Assembly (NCBI RefSeq): GCF_018918125.1
Contig: NZ_JAHLQA010000007.1
Location: 124,001-188,000, forward strand
Source: Blautia sp. MSJ-19
GTDB taxonomy: Bacteria > Bacillota > Clostridia > Lachnospirales > Lachnospiraceae
Reading direction: 5' to 3'
Length of the DNA: 64,000 nt
The notes below the pieces were generated by a model. The model searched no databases. It was given only the letters and a program-made list of their open reading frames with translations, and was not told the DNA's origin. Positions 8,210 to 17,948 of this stretch are shown piece after piece. The position numbers and the translations under genes were made by a program. Position 1 is the stretch's first letter, and every line of letters starts with the position of its first letter.

Positions 8210-8875
8210 TTATTGTATAGCAGCCTTCTTAACCTGTGCCAGTGCTTTTGCCACTGCCGGAATGGAAATCACGATCACTGTGATAATTCCTTCTGCGAGC
8301 AGATAGCTGTAGTTATACACGATAGGATAGATTGTAGTCAGGGATTTCGGGAAGTTATCCGGCATGTAGCTCATCCAGTACAGATAGCCACCAAGTGCAT
8401 GAAACGCACCTCTGGCGATAACTGCCACAATGTATCCTTTAAGCAGTCCATGGCTCTGTTTTGCAAAAAATCCCGCAACGCCAAGTGCCGCGAATGCAAG
8501 AATATAATCACAGCAAACCTGGAAAAAGGAAAGTACATATGGCTCCTGGATAAACTGCAGGATTCCATAAGCAAGACCAACAGTAATGCCGGTTCCAACG
8601 CCATACCAGTTAGCAACCAGTACAATGAACAGCATACTGCACAGAGTAACACTTCCGCCCCATGGCAGAGTAAAAATCTTCAGATAAGAAGTAACAAAAG
8701 CAAGCGCCATTGCCACAGCACAGAATACAAGCTGTCTTGTAGTAAGCTTCTGTTTTTCTGAATGCTTGCCTGCAAAATAGATCGCAGCCAGGAACAGAAC
8801 GATTCCGGCGATGATCGCGATGGAATATCCGGCTGTAGTCAGCCCGCCGTCGCTTGTAACCATAAAGTTAAACAT
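8210..8875 (-). CDS. thiT: Thiamine ECF transporter S component ThiT
   Basis: The start at 8875 is chosen because GGGAGG lies 8-13 bp upstream on the minus strand. A longer frame from 8920 has no such signal. The 221-residue product is a six-helix membrane protein. It has the family's acidic and aromatic residue clusters (LPWGGSVTLCSM, NWYGVGTGITVGLAYG, EPYVLSFFQ, HALGGYLYWMSYMP). ThiT binds thiamine outside the cell and passes it in with a shared EcfA-A'-T module, possibly the one at 4.8-7.3 kb. A TPP riboswitch in its leader independently supports the function: thiamine pyrophosphate should repress expression. It is transcribed alone, toward the gene-free stretch. Confidence 0.93.
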   Translation of the reverse strand: MFNFMVTSDGGLTTAGYSIAIIAGIVLFLAAIYFAGKHSEKQKLTTRQLVFCAVAMALAFVTSYLKIFTLPWGGSVTLCSMLFIVLVANWYGVGTGITVGLAYGILQFIQEPYVLSFFQVCCDYILAFAALGVAGFFAKQSHGLLKGYIVAVIARGAFHALGGYLYWMSYMPDNFPKSLTTIYPIVYNYSYLLAEGIITVIVISIPAVAKALAQVKKAAIQ

Positions 8876-8988
8876 AAAATAAGACCTCCCTCGTCTTCGA
8901 TTGAAAACAAAGGAGATCATGAAATGTCACTGCCCGGTTCATTTGCAGTAACCTGGCAAAAATGCATTCTTAAAAATCTCATCTAACG

Positions 8989-9070
8989 CATCCCTACGCT
9001 GGCATTATCCAAATCAGGTTATGGGTCGAAGTTGTAAACTTCCTCTCAGCCTGTTGTACAAGCTCCCCTG
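8989..9070 (-). ncRNA. TPP riboswitch (THI element) aptamer
   Basis: Read on the minus strand, the segment carries all conserved TPP aptamer blocks: GGGGAGC, then CTGAGAGG, GACCCATAACCTGAT, GGATAATGCC and AGCGTAGGGA. It lies about 115 nt upstream of the thiT start. Between the aptamer and the start, GTTACTGC can pair with GCAGTGAC, but there is no clear T tail. Control may therefore be at translation or through a terminator I could not resolve. Confidence 0.95.
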
Positions 9071-9166
9071 TTATCAATCCGTATGTAAATTAAAATGTGA
9101 GCTACTGTTCATAGAATAAGTTTCGATGATCAGTAACAAATTATCTGAATTTTTTCAGACATGCTT

Positions 9167-9195
9167 ATTATAAACAAAGGAAAGAGTAACGTCAA
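9167..9195 (-). promoter_or_regulatory. Promoter of thiT
   Basis: On the minus strand TTGACG (9195-9190) is 17 bp from a perfect TATAAT (9172-9167). It predicts a start near 9160 and a leader of about 285 nt that contains the TPP riboswitch. Confidence 0.8.
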
Positions 9196-9283
9196 GAGCG
9201 TGAAACGACAGAACCTGCTGACAAGCCAAAGTCCAGTTGATGGTTATTTTACTCACAGTAATCTGGGAGAAATCCATTCTAAA

Positions 9284-11917
9284 TTATCTTTTGCGTAATA
9301 ACCGACTGGAAATAAGGAAAACAGCAGCCATCATTAATCCCAGCAGACTCAGAAACTTTCCAACTTTCACACCGGGAGCATGATACAGAATTACAATATG
9401 ATGCTTCCCGGTGGTTATCGGAAATCCCAGAAATGCAGTATTTACTTTTTCTATGACAGTTTGCTTTCCATCTATGTATGCAGTGAAATTTTTATCATAC
9501 GGAATGGAAGCAATAAAATAACCGGCCTTTGAGACATTGATACTGCCTGCGATGCAATTGCCCTTCGTCTGTTTACGGTCGACCTGAAAGACAGACTGAT
9601 ATAGATTACAGGATTCAGACATATCTTTCGTAAAAGCCTGCTCTGTTCCGGTATAACACCGGATATCTGTAAGTTCATAATCTCCCTTGCCAAATGTTAT
9701 TGGAACAGAAGTCTGACTGGGTGAAAGCGTCATAACATAGGTGAAAATAGTATTTTCATTATAATAGATATGATTTCTTGCACTCAATTTGTTTTGAATA
9801 TCATTGACCCAGATGGACATGTCATGATCAGGATTCAGGTTTTTTACCTGGAACTGCAGATAGAGATTGTACTTTCCGGGTTTCTGAGAGTCTGGAGTCG
9901 GAACCTGAATCGTTGTTTTGGACTTAGTTTTTACATGAACAGTTCCGCTGGTATCCGTATGGATCTGTGCCTGCCTGGTTTCAGTGTCAGGGACAGCAAA
10001 GATACTTTCGGATACTGTTTCAAGAAGCTTTTTTTGAATATCATCTTTTTGAACAATTTCTTTCTGGACAGAATCTTTCGTCTTTTCATTCTGTAAATTT
10101 TCTGTTTCTACATTTAAATTTTTTTCATTTCCCACGACAGCATAGTTCATCAGGGCTGTCTGGTTATATGGAAAATAAAGTTTACTATAAATTTTTTCTG
10201 ACAGGATTCTGTCAGTAGCATATGCAATCGGTGCGGTGTCTGCATTTTTTGTGACAAATGGCGTTCCGTCTTTTTTCTGACGGATCTGATATTTTATTCC
10301 CATAAATCGCTGAAACAGAGGATTTTTTGCCGCACCCTGCATCAGATTGTTGCGGTACGGCAGCTCAAGCTGAAATGTTTTTGTCCGGAAATCCAGATAA
10401 TCTGTATTATATGCGGAAGAATACAGAGATGATGTCCACTGACCGGGAGCCCATGTCCGATTGAGATTTGCAGCATTTTCCGGTTTTTCGCCCATTTGTT
10501 CTATTCGATAAAAAGAAGGATCTTTTTGCAGAACATCGTTTATTTCAGCAGCAGTCCGTTTGTCAGTTACTTTCGTATATTCTGTTTTGCTTACCAGTTC
10601 GTCGGAAGTGGCACTGTAAATACCATGAAACAGCATCAGGCAAATGAGCGAAGGTACAATCAGAATTGCCACCTTTCGGAATCTGTAAAAAACAATGATT
10701 AAGATCAGCATAAGGATTCCATCGGCCATAAAAAGCAGCCGTTGTCCATTGATTGTGAGGGGCGCATGGTGACTGAAAGATCCCCCAAAAATCAATAGCA
10801 AAGTCAGCCCGGCAGAAAGAAGATTTATGTGTTGTGGTATTTCGTGCTGTTCATTTTTTTGCAGGTATAAAGCGATCAGATAACAGATCAGTGGTAAAAA
10901 GGGAATAACAGCCTTGTCTCTTATATATAATCCACCATTCAGCAGCCAGGCAAACAAAGGAATGGTAATAATCACAATACATCCCACGGTAAGCAGCCGC
11001 TGATTTCGCTCTCGGTAAGTCAGACCAACGATCAATACAGTAATTGCGAGGGTGGTAAGCCCAAGCCCATAAGTACTATATGCGATGCGGGCAGGTGGAA
11101 ACTGAGGAATCAGAAGATCCTGCAAAGACACAGTCAAAGTGGAAGAGTGCTGTTTTCTGCCAAAGAGCGCCAACGCAGTGGGAACCAGAAAAACTCCGCT
11201 CATGCAGACCGCTGTCAGTATGGGAAAAAGGAAGCAGATGCCATCTTTTAAAAAGTTGAACAGATGAATCTGAGGAGTAGTCTCCAGATATCGATATATA
11301 CCGTAGAGTACCAGCGCGAGTATTCCACCGATGCTGAAATAAAAACTGGTCATGATCATCAGAAATACACCGGTCAGATACAGTCCTGATCTTGCTTTGA
11401 CGAAATACCGGTCAATACCGATAAAAGAAAGATACAGAAACGGCATATAGTTAATGAACATGATGTGGTGACATGCATGATAGGTGACAGGACCGGCAAG
11501 CAGATACATAAATGCAACACCAAGACGGATCGTCTGTGAAAACCTGTGTTTACCCAGCCAGTAATATAGAAGACATACAGATGCAGCAATCCCCGCAATG
11601 CTGACTGCCATAATATAATCTTCCATTTTTACAAAAGGCAGCAGATAAGAAGGCAGGATCAGTGGACTGAGCAGCCCATAATAAGCGAAATTGTAAATGT
11701 TCTGACCACCGCCTAAGTTTGGTGCAAATTCGGGAATCAGTTTTCCGGTAGCATAAAACTGTTGACGAAAATAATCCGGAATAACGCTGTGCTGGCTGAT
11801 CCAGTCTGTCTGTGCACCAAATATATCATTCTGTCCGGTAAACAACCAGCACAGGAAAACTGTCATAAGACATAGAAATGGATAGACCAGCCAATTTTTC
11901 TTTTTACGGATATACAT
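9284..11917 (-). CDS. YfhO-family polytopic membrane protein
   Basis: This 877-residue protein begins with a short basic stretch (MYIRKKKN) and a first helix. About 12 more helices run to roughly residue 440. A large extracytoplasmic domain follows (about 450-840), and one last helix and a basic tail (SSRLLRKR) close the protein. The early extracellular loop with FGAQTDWISQHSVIPDY and PNLGGGQNIYNF is characteristic of the YfhO family. The architecture is GT-C-like. Some members act in glycosylation of lipoteichoic acid or other envelope polymers (B. subtilis YfhO); the acceptor here is unknown. The gene stands alone, divergent from the sugar ABC operon. A 213-bp gap that holds the thiT promoter separates it from the riboswitch. 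Confidence 0.85.
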   Translation of the reverse strand: MYIRKKKNWLVYPFLCLMTVFLCWLFTGQNDIFGAQTDWISQHSVIPDYFRQQFYATGKLIPEFAPNLGGGQNIYNFAYYGLLSPLILPSYLLPFVKMEDYIMAVSIAGIAASVCLLYYWLGKHRFSQTIRLGVAFMYLLAGPVTYHACHHIMFINYMPFLYLSFIGIDRYFVKARSGLYLTGVFLMIMTSFYFSIGGILALVLYGIYRYLETTPQIHLFNFLKDGICFLFPILTAVCMSGVFLVPTALALFGRKQHSSTLTVSLQDLLIPQFPPARIAYSTYGLGLTTLAITVLIVGLTYRERNQRLLTVGCIVIITIPLFAWLLNGGLYIRDKAVIPFLPLICYLIALYLQKNEQHEIPQHINLLSAGLTLLLIFGGSFSHHAPLTINGQRLLFMADGILMLILIIVFYRFRKVAILIVPSLICLMLFHGIYSATSDELVSKTEYTKVTDKRTAAEINDVLQKDPSFYRIEQMGEKPENAANLNRTWAPGQWTSSLYSSAYNTDYLDFRTKTFQLELPYRNNLMQGAAKNPLFQRFMGIKYQIRQKKDGTPFVTKNADTAPIAYATDRILSEKIYSKLYFPYNQTALMNYAVVGNEKNLNVETENLQNEKTKDSVQKEIVQKDDIQKKLLETVSESIFAVPDTETRQAQIHTDTSGTVHVKTKSKTTIQVPTPDSQKPGKYNLYLQFQVKNLNPDHDMSIWVNDIQNKLSARNHIYYNENTIFTYVMTLSPSQTSVPITFGKGDYELTDIRCYTGTEQAFTKDMSESCNLYQSVFQVDRKQTKGNCIAGSINVSKAGYFIASIPYDKNFTAYIDGKQTVIEKVNTAFLGFPITTGKHHIVILYHAPGVKVGKFLSLLGLMMAAVFLISSRLLRKR

Positions 11918-12126
11918 GATTGAAAAATTCCTTTCAGATTTCTGAGTGTAACTTTAAAGTTCGAATCTTAAGTGCCGGTGAAATCCTTTCTTAAATTTTT
12001 TTAAATTTTACAGGTGCTCCATTTCAAAAATTTTCCACGTTTTTAAAAAATTACTATCTGTAAACTCCCCCTCTTCAATGGTAGAATTCTATCATCAGAT
12101 AAAACAAACGGCCGTAACAAAAATGT

Positions 12127-12149
12127 CACTGTGAACTGAAAACACAGTG
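12127..12149. promoter_or_regulatory. Inverted repeat upstream of the sugar ABC operon
   Basis: CACTGTG and CACAGTG are separated by 9 bp, 43 bp before the solute-binding protein start. It could be an operator for the response regulator encoded in the same operon, or an mRNA 5' hairpin. No confident -35/-10 pair was seen in the surrounding AT-rich 275-bp divergent region. Confidence 0.4.
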
Positions 12150-12192
12150 GTATGAAAACAAAAATTATTCTGTATCAGGGAGGAAAAATAAT

Positions 12193-13482
12193 ATGAAACG
12201 TAAAGTGGTAGCAGCGGGAATGGCAGCAATGATGGCATTTTCAGTGATGGCAGGAACAGGCGCAACGATCGTAAAAGCAGATGATGAAGTGACCTTAAAG
12301 GTCTTCTCAAACCTTCCGGACCGTAAAAACGGACAGGGACTTGTAGAGCAGATGATCATTGATGATTATATGGAAGAAAATCCAAATGTCACCATCGAAG
12401 TAGAAGCACTCGATGAGGAAGCCTACAAGACAAAATTCAAAGCCTATTCCATGGAAGGCATGCCGGATGTCGTAAGCATCTGGGGACAGCCGGCTTTCCT
12501 TGACGAAGTTCTTGACGCAGGAGTTCTTGCAGAACTGAATCAGGATGATTACAAAGATTACGGATTTATTTCCGGTTCCCTTGACGGATTTATGAAAGAC
12601 GGCAAACTCTACGGACTTCCAAGAAACACAGACGTAGCAGGATTCTACTACAATCAGAAAATGTTCGAAGACAACGGCTGGGAAGTTCCGACTACATACG
12701 ATGAACTCCTGACACTCGCAGGCGAGATCAAGGACAAAGATATCGTACCGCTTGCAATGGATGGCGGCGATGGCTGGCCGATGGCAGTCTACCTTTCCGA
12801 CATCCTTTTCAAACTGACAGGTTCTGATTACTCAGATGTTGTAAGCAACGCGATCTCTACAGGCGATTTCTCCGATGAGAACCTCAAAAAAGCAACCGAA
12901 CTTCTCAAAGAAAGTGCCGATGCAGGACTTTTCCAGAATGGTTATGATTCTCAGGATTATGGAACAGCCATGAACTTGTTCACAAATGGTCAGGCAGCAA
13001 TGTTCTACATGGGAAGCTGGGAAGCATCCATGGCACTGAATGAAGATATCCCGGAGGAAATCCGTACCAATATCCGCGTATTCACCATGCCGGTGATCGA
13101 CGGCGGCAAAGGAACAGCAACTGACATTGCTGCATGGAACGGCGGCGGATATGCAGTTTCCGCTGATTCCGAAGTCAAAGAAGAAGCTGTAAAATTCCTC
13201 AACTACATGTACCAGCCAGACAAACTTTCCAAATATGGATGGGAAAACGGTGTAGGAATGTCTGCACAGGATCAGAGCGCATACATGACCGGAGATGAAA
13301 CAGAACTCCAGATGCAGTTTGTAGACGCAGTCAACAATGCAACAAGCGTATCCGGTACCCCGATCAACGACTGTGGACCGTCTGCATTTAAGACAAGCAT
13401 TGAAAGCGAGATCCAGAGCGTATCAAACGGAAGCATCAGCGTAGATGATTTCCTTGCTGCAATCGGCGAAGCCTGCAAATAA
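12193..13482 (+). CDS. ABC sugar transporter extracellular solute-binding protein (family 1)
   Basis: This 429-residue protein has a basic, hydrophobic signal peptide of about 30 residues. The mature part begins near ADDEVTLKVFSNLPD. The body matches family 1 sugar-binding proteins (YMEENPNVTIEVEALDEEAYKTKFK, then MGSWEASM and the C-terminal hinge). It should capture an oligosaccharide or glycoside for the two permeases that follow. Oddly, the position where Gram-positive relatives carry the lipobox Cys reads VMAGTGA, with no Cys. Cleavage by signal peptidase I after VKA is more likely. The ATPase is not encoded in the operon, so a shared MsmK-type ATPase is presumed. The start has GGGAGG 8-13 bp upstream. 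Confidence 0.88.
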   Translation: MKRKVVAAGMAAMMAFSVMAGTGATIVKADDEVTLKVFSNLPDRKNGQGLVEQMIIDDYMEENPNVTIEVEALDEEAYKTKFKAYSMEGMPDVVSIWGQPAFLDEVLDAGVLAELNQDDYKDYGFISGSLDGFMKDGKLYGLPRNTDVAGFYYNQKMFEDNGWEVPTTYDELLTLAGEIKDKDIVPLAMDGGDGWPMAVYLSDILFKLTGSDYSDVVSNAISTGDFSDENLKKATELLKESADAGLFQNGYDSQDYGTAMNLFTNGQAAMFYMGSWEASMALNEDIPEEIRTNIRVFTMPVIDGGKGTATDIAAWNGGGYAVSADSEVKEEAVKFLNYMYQPDKLSKYGWENGVGMSAQDQSAYMTGDETELQMQFVDAVNNATSVSGTPINDCGPSAFKTSIESEIQSVSNGSISVDDFLAAIGEACK

Positions 13483-13518
13483 AGCAGTGTAAGCGGTATG
13501 ACCTGTAATGCATAAAAA

Positions 13519-13553
13519 ATATGACCGCCGGTGAGATGATCCGGTGGTCATAT
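13519..13553 (+). promoter_or_regulatory. Intercistronic hairpin between binding protein and permease
   Basis: A 13-bp stem ATATGACCGCCGG/CCGGTGGTCATAT (one G-T pair) has a 9-nt loop and no T run. Such hairpins often protect the upstream binding-protein message from 3' decay and so raise its level over the permeases. Confidence 0.6.
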
Positions 13554-13572
13554 TCAGTTAGGAGCAGAAAGT

Positions 13573-14481
13573 ATGAAGAAATTATATAGTAATAAGCTGG
13601 TGATTTTCAGCCTCGTACTTCCGGGACTTTTGTTATTCTTTTTTGCAATCCTCGCACCGATCTGTCTGAGTGTGTACTACGGATTCACGGAATATTCCGG
13701 AATGGGAACAGCGACCTTCATCGGAATGGAAAACTACAAAAAACTGATGACTGACAAAGCTTTCTGGATGTCTATGCGAAATTCTCTTCTGCTGGCGATC
13801 GGATTCATCTGCATCCAGCATCCGCTGGCAATGATCACGGCGGCGATCCTTGACAAACTTGGCGGCAGAGGAGAAGGATTTTTCCGCTGCGTATACTTTA
13901 TCCCGAATGTTATTTCCGTAGCAGTCATTGCCTATCTGTGGAAATTCATCTACAACCCGGACTTCGGTCTTCTCAACAATATCATCAAAGCTTTTGGCGG
14001 CAAAGGTGATATCAACTGGTTCAGCACCGACAATGCAATCTGGTCCGTACTGATCGTACTGATCTGGCACGGTTTTGGCTGGGGCATGCTGATTTACTAC
14101 ACAGGAATCAAAAATATCGACCCGGTTCTCTATGAAGCAGCAGCAATCGACGGAGCAGACCAGAAAACAACTTTCCTCAAGATCACACTTCCACTGATGA
14201 AACCGGTCATTCAGGTAAACGTGACCATGGCAGTCATCTCCGCGTTAAAACAGATGGAGACAGTCTATCTTCTCACAAACGGCGGACCCGGAAACAGCAC
14301 ACAGTTTGCGGCAAACTATCTGTATCAGCAGGCGTTCAAAGCATTCAAATACGGCTATGGTAACGCGATCGGTGTCGTATTTATCATCATCTGCCTGATT
14401 ACGACAGTTGTCCTGAACAAGATTTTTGAAGAACGGGATGACAGACCGGCAAAAGCAAAAAGAAGGAAGGGGGCTGCATGA
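13573..14481 (+). CDS. ABC sugar permease, MalF/UgpA type
   Basis: This 302-residue integral membrane protein has six predicted helices. The binding-protein-dependent permease EAA loop is present (YEAAAIDGADQKTTFLKITLPLM), which docks on the ATPase. It forms a heterodimeric channel with the next gene product for the sugar bound by the 12.2 kb protein. It follows that gene by 90 bp holding a stabilising hairpin, with GGAGCAGAAAGT before the ATG. It overlaps the next permease gene by 4 bp (ATGA), a classic coupled pair. The substrate is unknown. The GH30 enzyme at the end of the operon points to a beta-glucoside-type oligosaccharide (inference). Confidence 0.9.
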   Translation: MKKLYSNKLVIFSLVLPGLLLFFFAILAPICLSVYYGFTEYSGMGTATFIGMENYKKLMTDKAFWMSMRNSLLLAIGFICIQHPLAMITAAILDKLGGRGEGFFRCVYFIPNVISVAVIAYLWKFIYNPDFGLLNNIIKAFGGKGDINWFSTDNAIWSVLIVLIWHGFGWGMLIYYTGIKNIDPVLYEAAAIDGADQKTTFLKITLPLMKPVIQVNVTMAVISALKQMETVYLLTNGGPGNSTQFAANYLYQQAFKAFKYGYGNAIGVVFIIICLITTVVLNKIFEERDDRPAKAKRRKGAA

Positions 14482-15329
14482 TGGAACTCGCAGGCAAAAA
14501 GAAAAAAAGCAAAGCAGGCAAGATTGTACTCTGGGTGGTCCTGATCGCAGTGGCAGTCATTCAGATCTTTCCACTGGTATGGCTGGTTGATTTTTCACTC
14601 GCAAGCAGCACGGAAATGTTTACAAGCGGACTTCTTATTATCCCGCAGAAGATCCAGTGGGGAAATTATGTCAAGGCATTTGTAGACGGACACTTCCTAT
14701 TATATCTCAAAAATAGTATACTGATTAATGGACTGGCAGTGGTACTCGTGATCCTGGTATCCATCATGACCGCTTTTGCATGCAGACGTATGCAGTGGAA
14801 ATTAAGCGGCCTGGTCAAAACGCTTCTTCTCATGGGAATGATGATACCGATCCATGCGACACTGCTTCCGAACTACAAGATTTACAGCCAGCTTGGACTG
14901 ACCGATACGATCTGGGCACTGCTGATCCCGTATGTGGCTTTTTCGCTTCCGCAGGGACTTTTCCTGATGACCAGCTTTCTGGAATCCATTCCGGTAGAAC
15001 TGGAAGAGGCGGCAGTTATGGATGGATGCGGTATTTACAGGATCATTTTCCAGATCATCACACCGATGCTCAAGTCTTCTATCGCAACCGTTGCGATCAT
15101 GACTTTCCTGAACAACTGGAATGAATTCATGATGGCGAGCACCTATTTGAGTTCACAGAAATGGAAAACACTTCCTTTCTCCGTCCTTGAATTCACCGGT
15201 CAGTATTCATCCAACTATGCAGTTCAGTTTGCAGTTATGGCACTGACGGCAGCACCGGCTGTTATCGTGTATATCTTGTTAAATAAACACATCACCAAAG
15301 GTGCAGCGATGGGAGCTGTCAAAGGATGA
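14478..15329 (+). CDS. ABC sugar permease, MalG/UgpE type
   Basis: This 283-residue integral membrane protein has six helices and the MalG-type EAA loop (ELEEAAVMDGCGIYRIIFQIITPML). Near the end it has the NNWNEFMMASTYL segment typical of MalG/UgpE partners. It pairs with the preceding MalF-type permease. Translation may start at 14478 or at the next codon (14481, also ATG); both follow AAGGGGG closely. A 63-bp gap separates it from the histidine kinase gene, so the transporter and its regulators are probably one operon. Confidence 0.9.
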   Translation: MMELAGKKKKSKAGKIVLWVVLIAVAVIQIFPLVWLVDFSLASSTEMFTSGLLIIPQKIQWGNYVKAFVDGHFLLYLKNSILINGLAVVLVILVSIMTAFACRRMQWKLSGLVKTLLLMGMMIPIHATLLPNYKIYSQLGLTDTIWALLIPYVAFSLPQGLFLMTSFLESIPVELEEAAVMDGCGIYRIIFQIITPMLKSSIATVAIMTFLNNWNEFMMASTYLSSQKWKTLPFSVLEFTGQYSSNYAVQFAVMALTAAPAVIVYILLNKHITKGAAMGAVKG

Positions 15330-15392
15330 TGCATTAATATAAAAGAGGGATTTTTCCCTAACTTAATACGACAAAAACAGGAGTGCAGGCAT

Positions 15393-17195
15393 ATGAAAAA
15401 AATCAGACAGTGGGTAGATCATTTAAGTGTAAAAAAGAAACTGATATTTTACGGTTATCTGACCATCACTCCTGTTCTGATCGTCATATGCCTGGTCCTT
15501 CTGGTGAATAACTATCACAAAGTACAGGACGAAAAACTGAAAAATGACACCGCCAGTGTAGACACGCTGGCAGAGAGCCTTGGCATCCTTCAGACGGATA
15601 TCAAGGATTTTTCCACGTATATCTGTATCAATAACGACATTCATGCACTTCTCACCACAGAGGATGTGGAGGAAAAAAACAAAAATGCCAAACTCTGGCT
15701 GGAAGAGGCCCCGATGGCAATCGTGCAGGACATGATGGCACTCAAAGGTCATATCAAGACCATCGCGATCTATCCGGAAAACGGCATCCGCCCGTATCTT
15801 CGCTGTATGGATGGAAGTGCTTATATTGATGACCTGGAAGTTGTGCATAGCACAGACATTTATGGGGAAACCCTGGCAAGCAAGAATGGCATGGTGTGGA
15901 AAAGTGTCCCGAAAGGCAGCGGCGATACGTATCTTACCAATCGTTCTGACAAGATCGTGCTCTATCGTGAGATTTTTGACCTGACGCAGAAAAAAACGCT
16001 GGGCTATATCGCAATCGGTGTCAGCCAGGAATATTTCCAGAATCTGTGCCAGAATATCACCAAAAATGAAAAAGAGAGCGTCCTCATCCTGGACAAAAAC
16101 GGTGGAGAGCTTGTCAAGACTGGAACTCTTCCGGAGAAACTGGAAGATTATCTGACGGGTGAAGATTTTATCCAGCAGAATTACAAAGAACGTGAGAAAC
16201 ATTTTACTTACGGAGATCATGAAGTGATCTGTACGCAGACGGACAAAAATTCCAGTATTGTCTGCAAGGTCGTCCCGGCATATGGTCTGCAGATGCAGGT
16301 GCTGGATATCGCCTATATGCCGTTGATCTTGCTGATCGGTATGCTGATCGGACTGATGCCTCTTCTGATGATCATTTCAAATCTGGTGACCAAGCCGCTG
16401 CGCAGGCTGTGCGAAGCGATCAATGAATTTTCTACCGGTGATTTTGAGCAGCAGGTAGAGGTTATGACACATGATGAAGTCGGAGAAGTGGCGGAATGCT
16501 TTAACCAGATGGTTTATGCGATCAAGGAACTGATCGATGAAAATTATGTCATCACTCTGGCAGAAAAGGAGAGCGAACTGGCGGCACTGCAGGCGCAGAT
16601 CAATCCGCATTTCCTTTATAATACGCTGGATTCCCTGTACTGGCAGGCGATGAACGCAGATAATGAAGAAATCGCAGAAAGTATCCTGGCACTGTCACAG
16701 TTGTTCCGGCTGGTATTAAGCCAGGGAAAACGTGAGGTGACTGTAGGTCAGGAGACAGAACTGGTTTCCCGCTACCTGCAGATCCAGAAGATGCGTTTTT
16801 CCAAGAGGCTGGAATATCAGATTGATGTGGAAGATTCTGTTAAGAAAGCAAAAATTCCGAAACTGATCCTGCAGCCATTTGTGGAAAATGCGATCGTGCA
16901 TGGGTTTGAAAACGTCAGCACGCCATGTGAACTGACCGTATCCGGAATCAGAGAGGGAGATAACATTCGATTTGAGATCCGCGATACAGGAATTGGCATG
17001 CGGCAGGATCAGATTGATGAAATCTGGGAAGAAGAACCGGATCAGTATCGCAAACAGAGGATTGGCAGATATGCCATCAAAAATATCAGAGAACGTCTCC
17101 AGCGAAAATATCAGGACCGGTTTACGCTGGAGATCCAAAGCGAAGTAGGAAAAGGAACAACAGTCATTCTGATCGTTCCGTATGAGGAGGAGTAA
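15393..17195 (+). CDS. Sensor histidine kinase, YesM/LytS-like type
   Basis: This 600-residue protein has an N-terminal transmembrane helix (about 15-38), an extracytoplasmic Cache-like sensor domain (about 40-300) and a second helix near 310-335. A HAMP linker (TKPLRRLCEAINEFSTGDFE) follows. The His_kinase domain has its phospho-acceptor His406 in QINPHFLYNTLDSLYW, and a HATPase domain carries VENAIVHG and DTGIGM. It should sense an extracellular sugar or a loaded binding protein and phosphorylate the response regulator that starts 6 bp after its stop. Placement between transporter and glycosidase genes suggests it controls this operon. Confidence 0.92.
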   Translation: MKKIRQWVDHLSVKKKLIFYGYLTITPVLIVICLVLLVNNYHKVQDEKLKNDTASVDTLAESLGILQTDIKDFSTYICINNDIHALLTTEDVEEKNKNAKLWLEEAPMAIVQDMMALKGHIKTIAIYPENGIRPYLRCMDGSAYIDDLEVVHSTDIYGETLASKNGMVWKSVPKGSGDTYLTNRSDKIVLYREIFDLTQKKTLGYIAIGVSQEYFQNLCQNITKNEKESVLILDKNGGELVKTGTLPEKLEDYLTGEDFIQQNYKEREKHFTYGDHEVICTQTDKNSSIVCKVVPAYGLQMQVLDIAYMPLILLIGMLIGLMPLLMIISNLVTKPLRRLCEAINEFSTGDFEQQVEVMTHDEVGEVAECFNQMVYAIKELIDENYVITLAEKESELAALQAQINPHFLYNTLDSLYWQAMNADNEEIAESILALSQLFRLVLSQGKREVTVGQETELVSRYLQIQKMRFSKRLEYQIDVEDSVKKAKIPKLILQPFVENAIVHGFENVSTPCELTVSGIREGDNIRFEIRDTGIGMRQDQIDEIWEEEPDQYRKQRIGRYAIKNIRERLQRKYQDRFTLEIQSEVGKGTTVILIVPYEEE

Positions 17196-17201
17196 CTTGA
17201 G

Positions 17202-17948
17202 ATGGGCTTAAAATTACTGATTGCAGATGATGAAGATACGATCCGCAGAGGCGTGTCGAAATATGTGCAGCTTCATTCAGACCGTTTTACACAGGTCTAT
17301 GAGGCAGAGAACGGGCAGGAGGCACTGGATATTTTGCTTAAATATCAGCCGGAGATTTTGCTGCTGGATGTGCAGATGCCGCTCAAAAACGGAATTGATG
17401 TTATGAAAGAAGCTGCAAAAGCGGGGCTTCGTCCGGTTACCGTGATCCTTAGCGGATATGATGAATTTACATATGCACAGCAGGCGATCCGTTATGGTGC
17501 CAAAGAATATCTTCTGAAACCTGTCCGCGCGACGGATATTCTTGCGTGTTTGAATAAGCTGGCAGATGAGATATACGGCGCAGAGATAAAAGAAAATATC
17601 GATTCCGAAGGAGAGCAGGGAAATCACTTTGTCAAAGAAGCACAGGAGTATATCGCAGAACATTATGCTGAAGATATCCTGCAGTCAGAAGTGGCAGAAA
17701 AACTTGGGATTTCAGGAGGTTATCTGTCAACGCTGTTTTCGCAGAATCTGAACTGTAAATTTGTCGATTATCTGAACCAGGTTCGGATTGAGCGTGCCTG
17801 CACGTATTTGAAGCAGAATTTTCTCAAGACTTATGAGATCGCTTACCGTGTTGGATTTAAGGATGAGAAATATTTTTCAAAAGTATTCAAGAAGATCAAG
17901 GGAATGTCACCGAAAGAGTATCGAATGAAGGGAGAAACATCTATATGA
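17202..17948 (+). CDS. Response regulator with AraC-type DNA-binding domain, short YesN type
   Basis: This 248-residue cytosolic protein has an N-terminal receiver domain with the acidic pocket (ADDED) and phospho-acceptor Asp56 in LLLDVQMP. The switch residues are in ILSGYDEF and the conserved Lys in LLKPV. The C-terminal 100 residues form the two helix-turn-helices of AraC/XylS regulators (EVAEKLGISGGYLSTLF and AYRVGFKDEKYFSKVFKK). It lacks the long middle domain seen in the second YesN-type regulator at 50.8 kb. It is phosphorylated by the kinase just upstream and probably activates the promoter ahead of 12193. Its stop overlaps the GH30 start by 4 bp (ATGA). Confidence 0.93.
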   Translation: MGLKLLIADDEDTIRRGVSKYVQLHSDRFTQVYEAENGQEALDILLKYQPEILLLDVQMPLKNGIDVMKEAAKAGLRPVTVILSGYDEFTYAQQAIRYGAKEYLLKPVRATDILACLNKLADEIYGAEIKENIDSEGEQGNHFVKEAQEYIAEHYAEDILQSEVAEKLGISGGYLSTLFSQNLNCKFVDYLNQVRIERACTYLKQNFLKTYEIAYRVGFKDEKYFSKVFKKIKGMSPKEYRMKGETSI

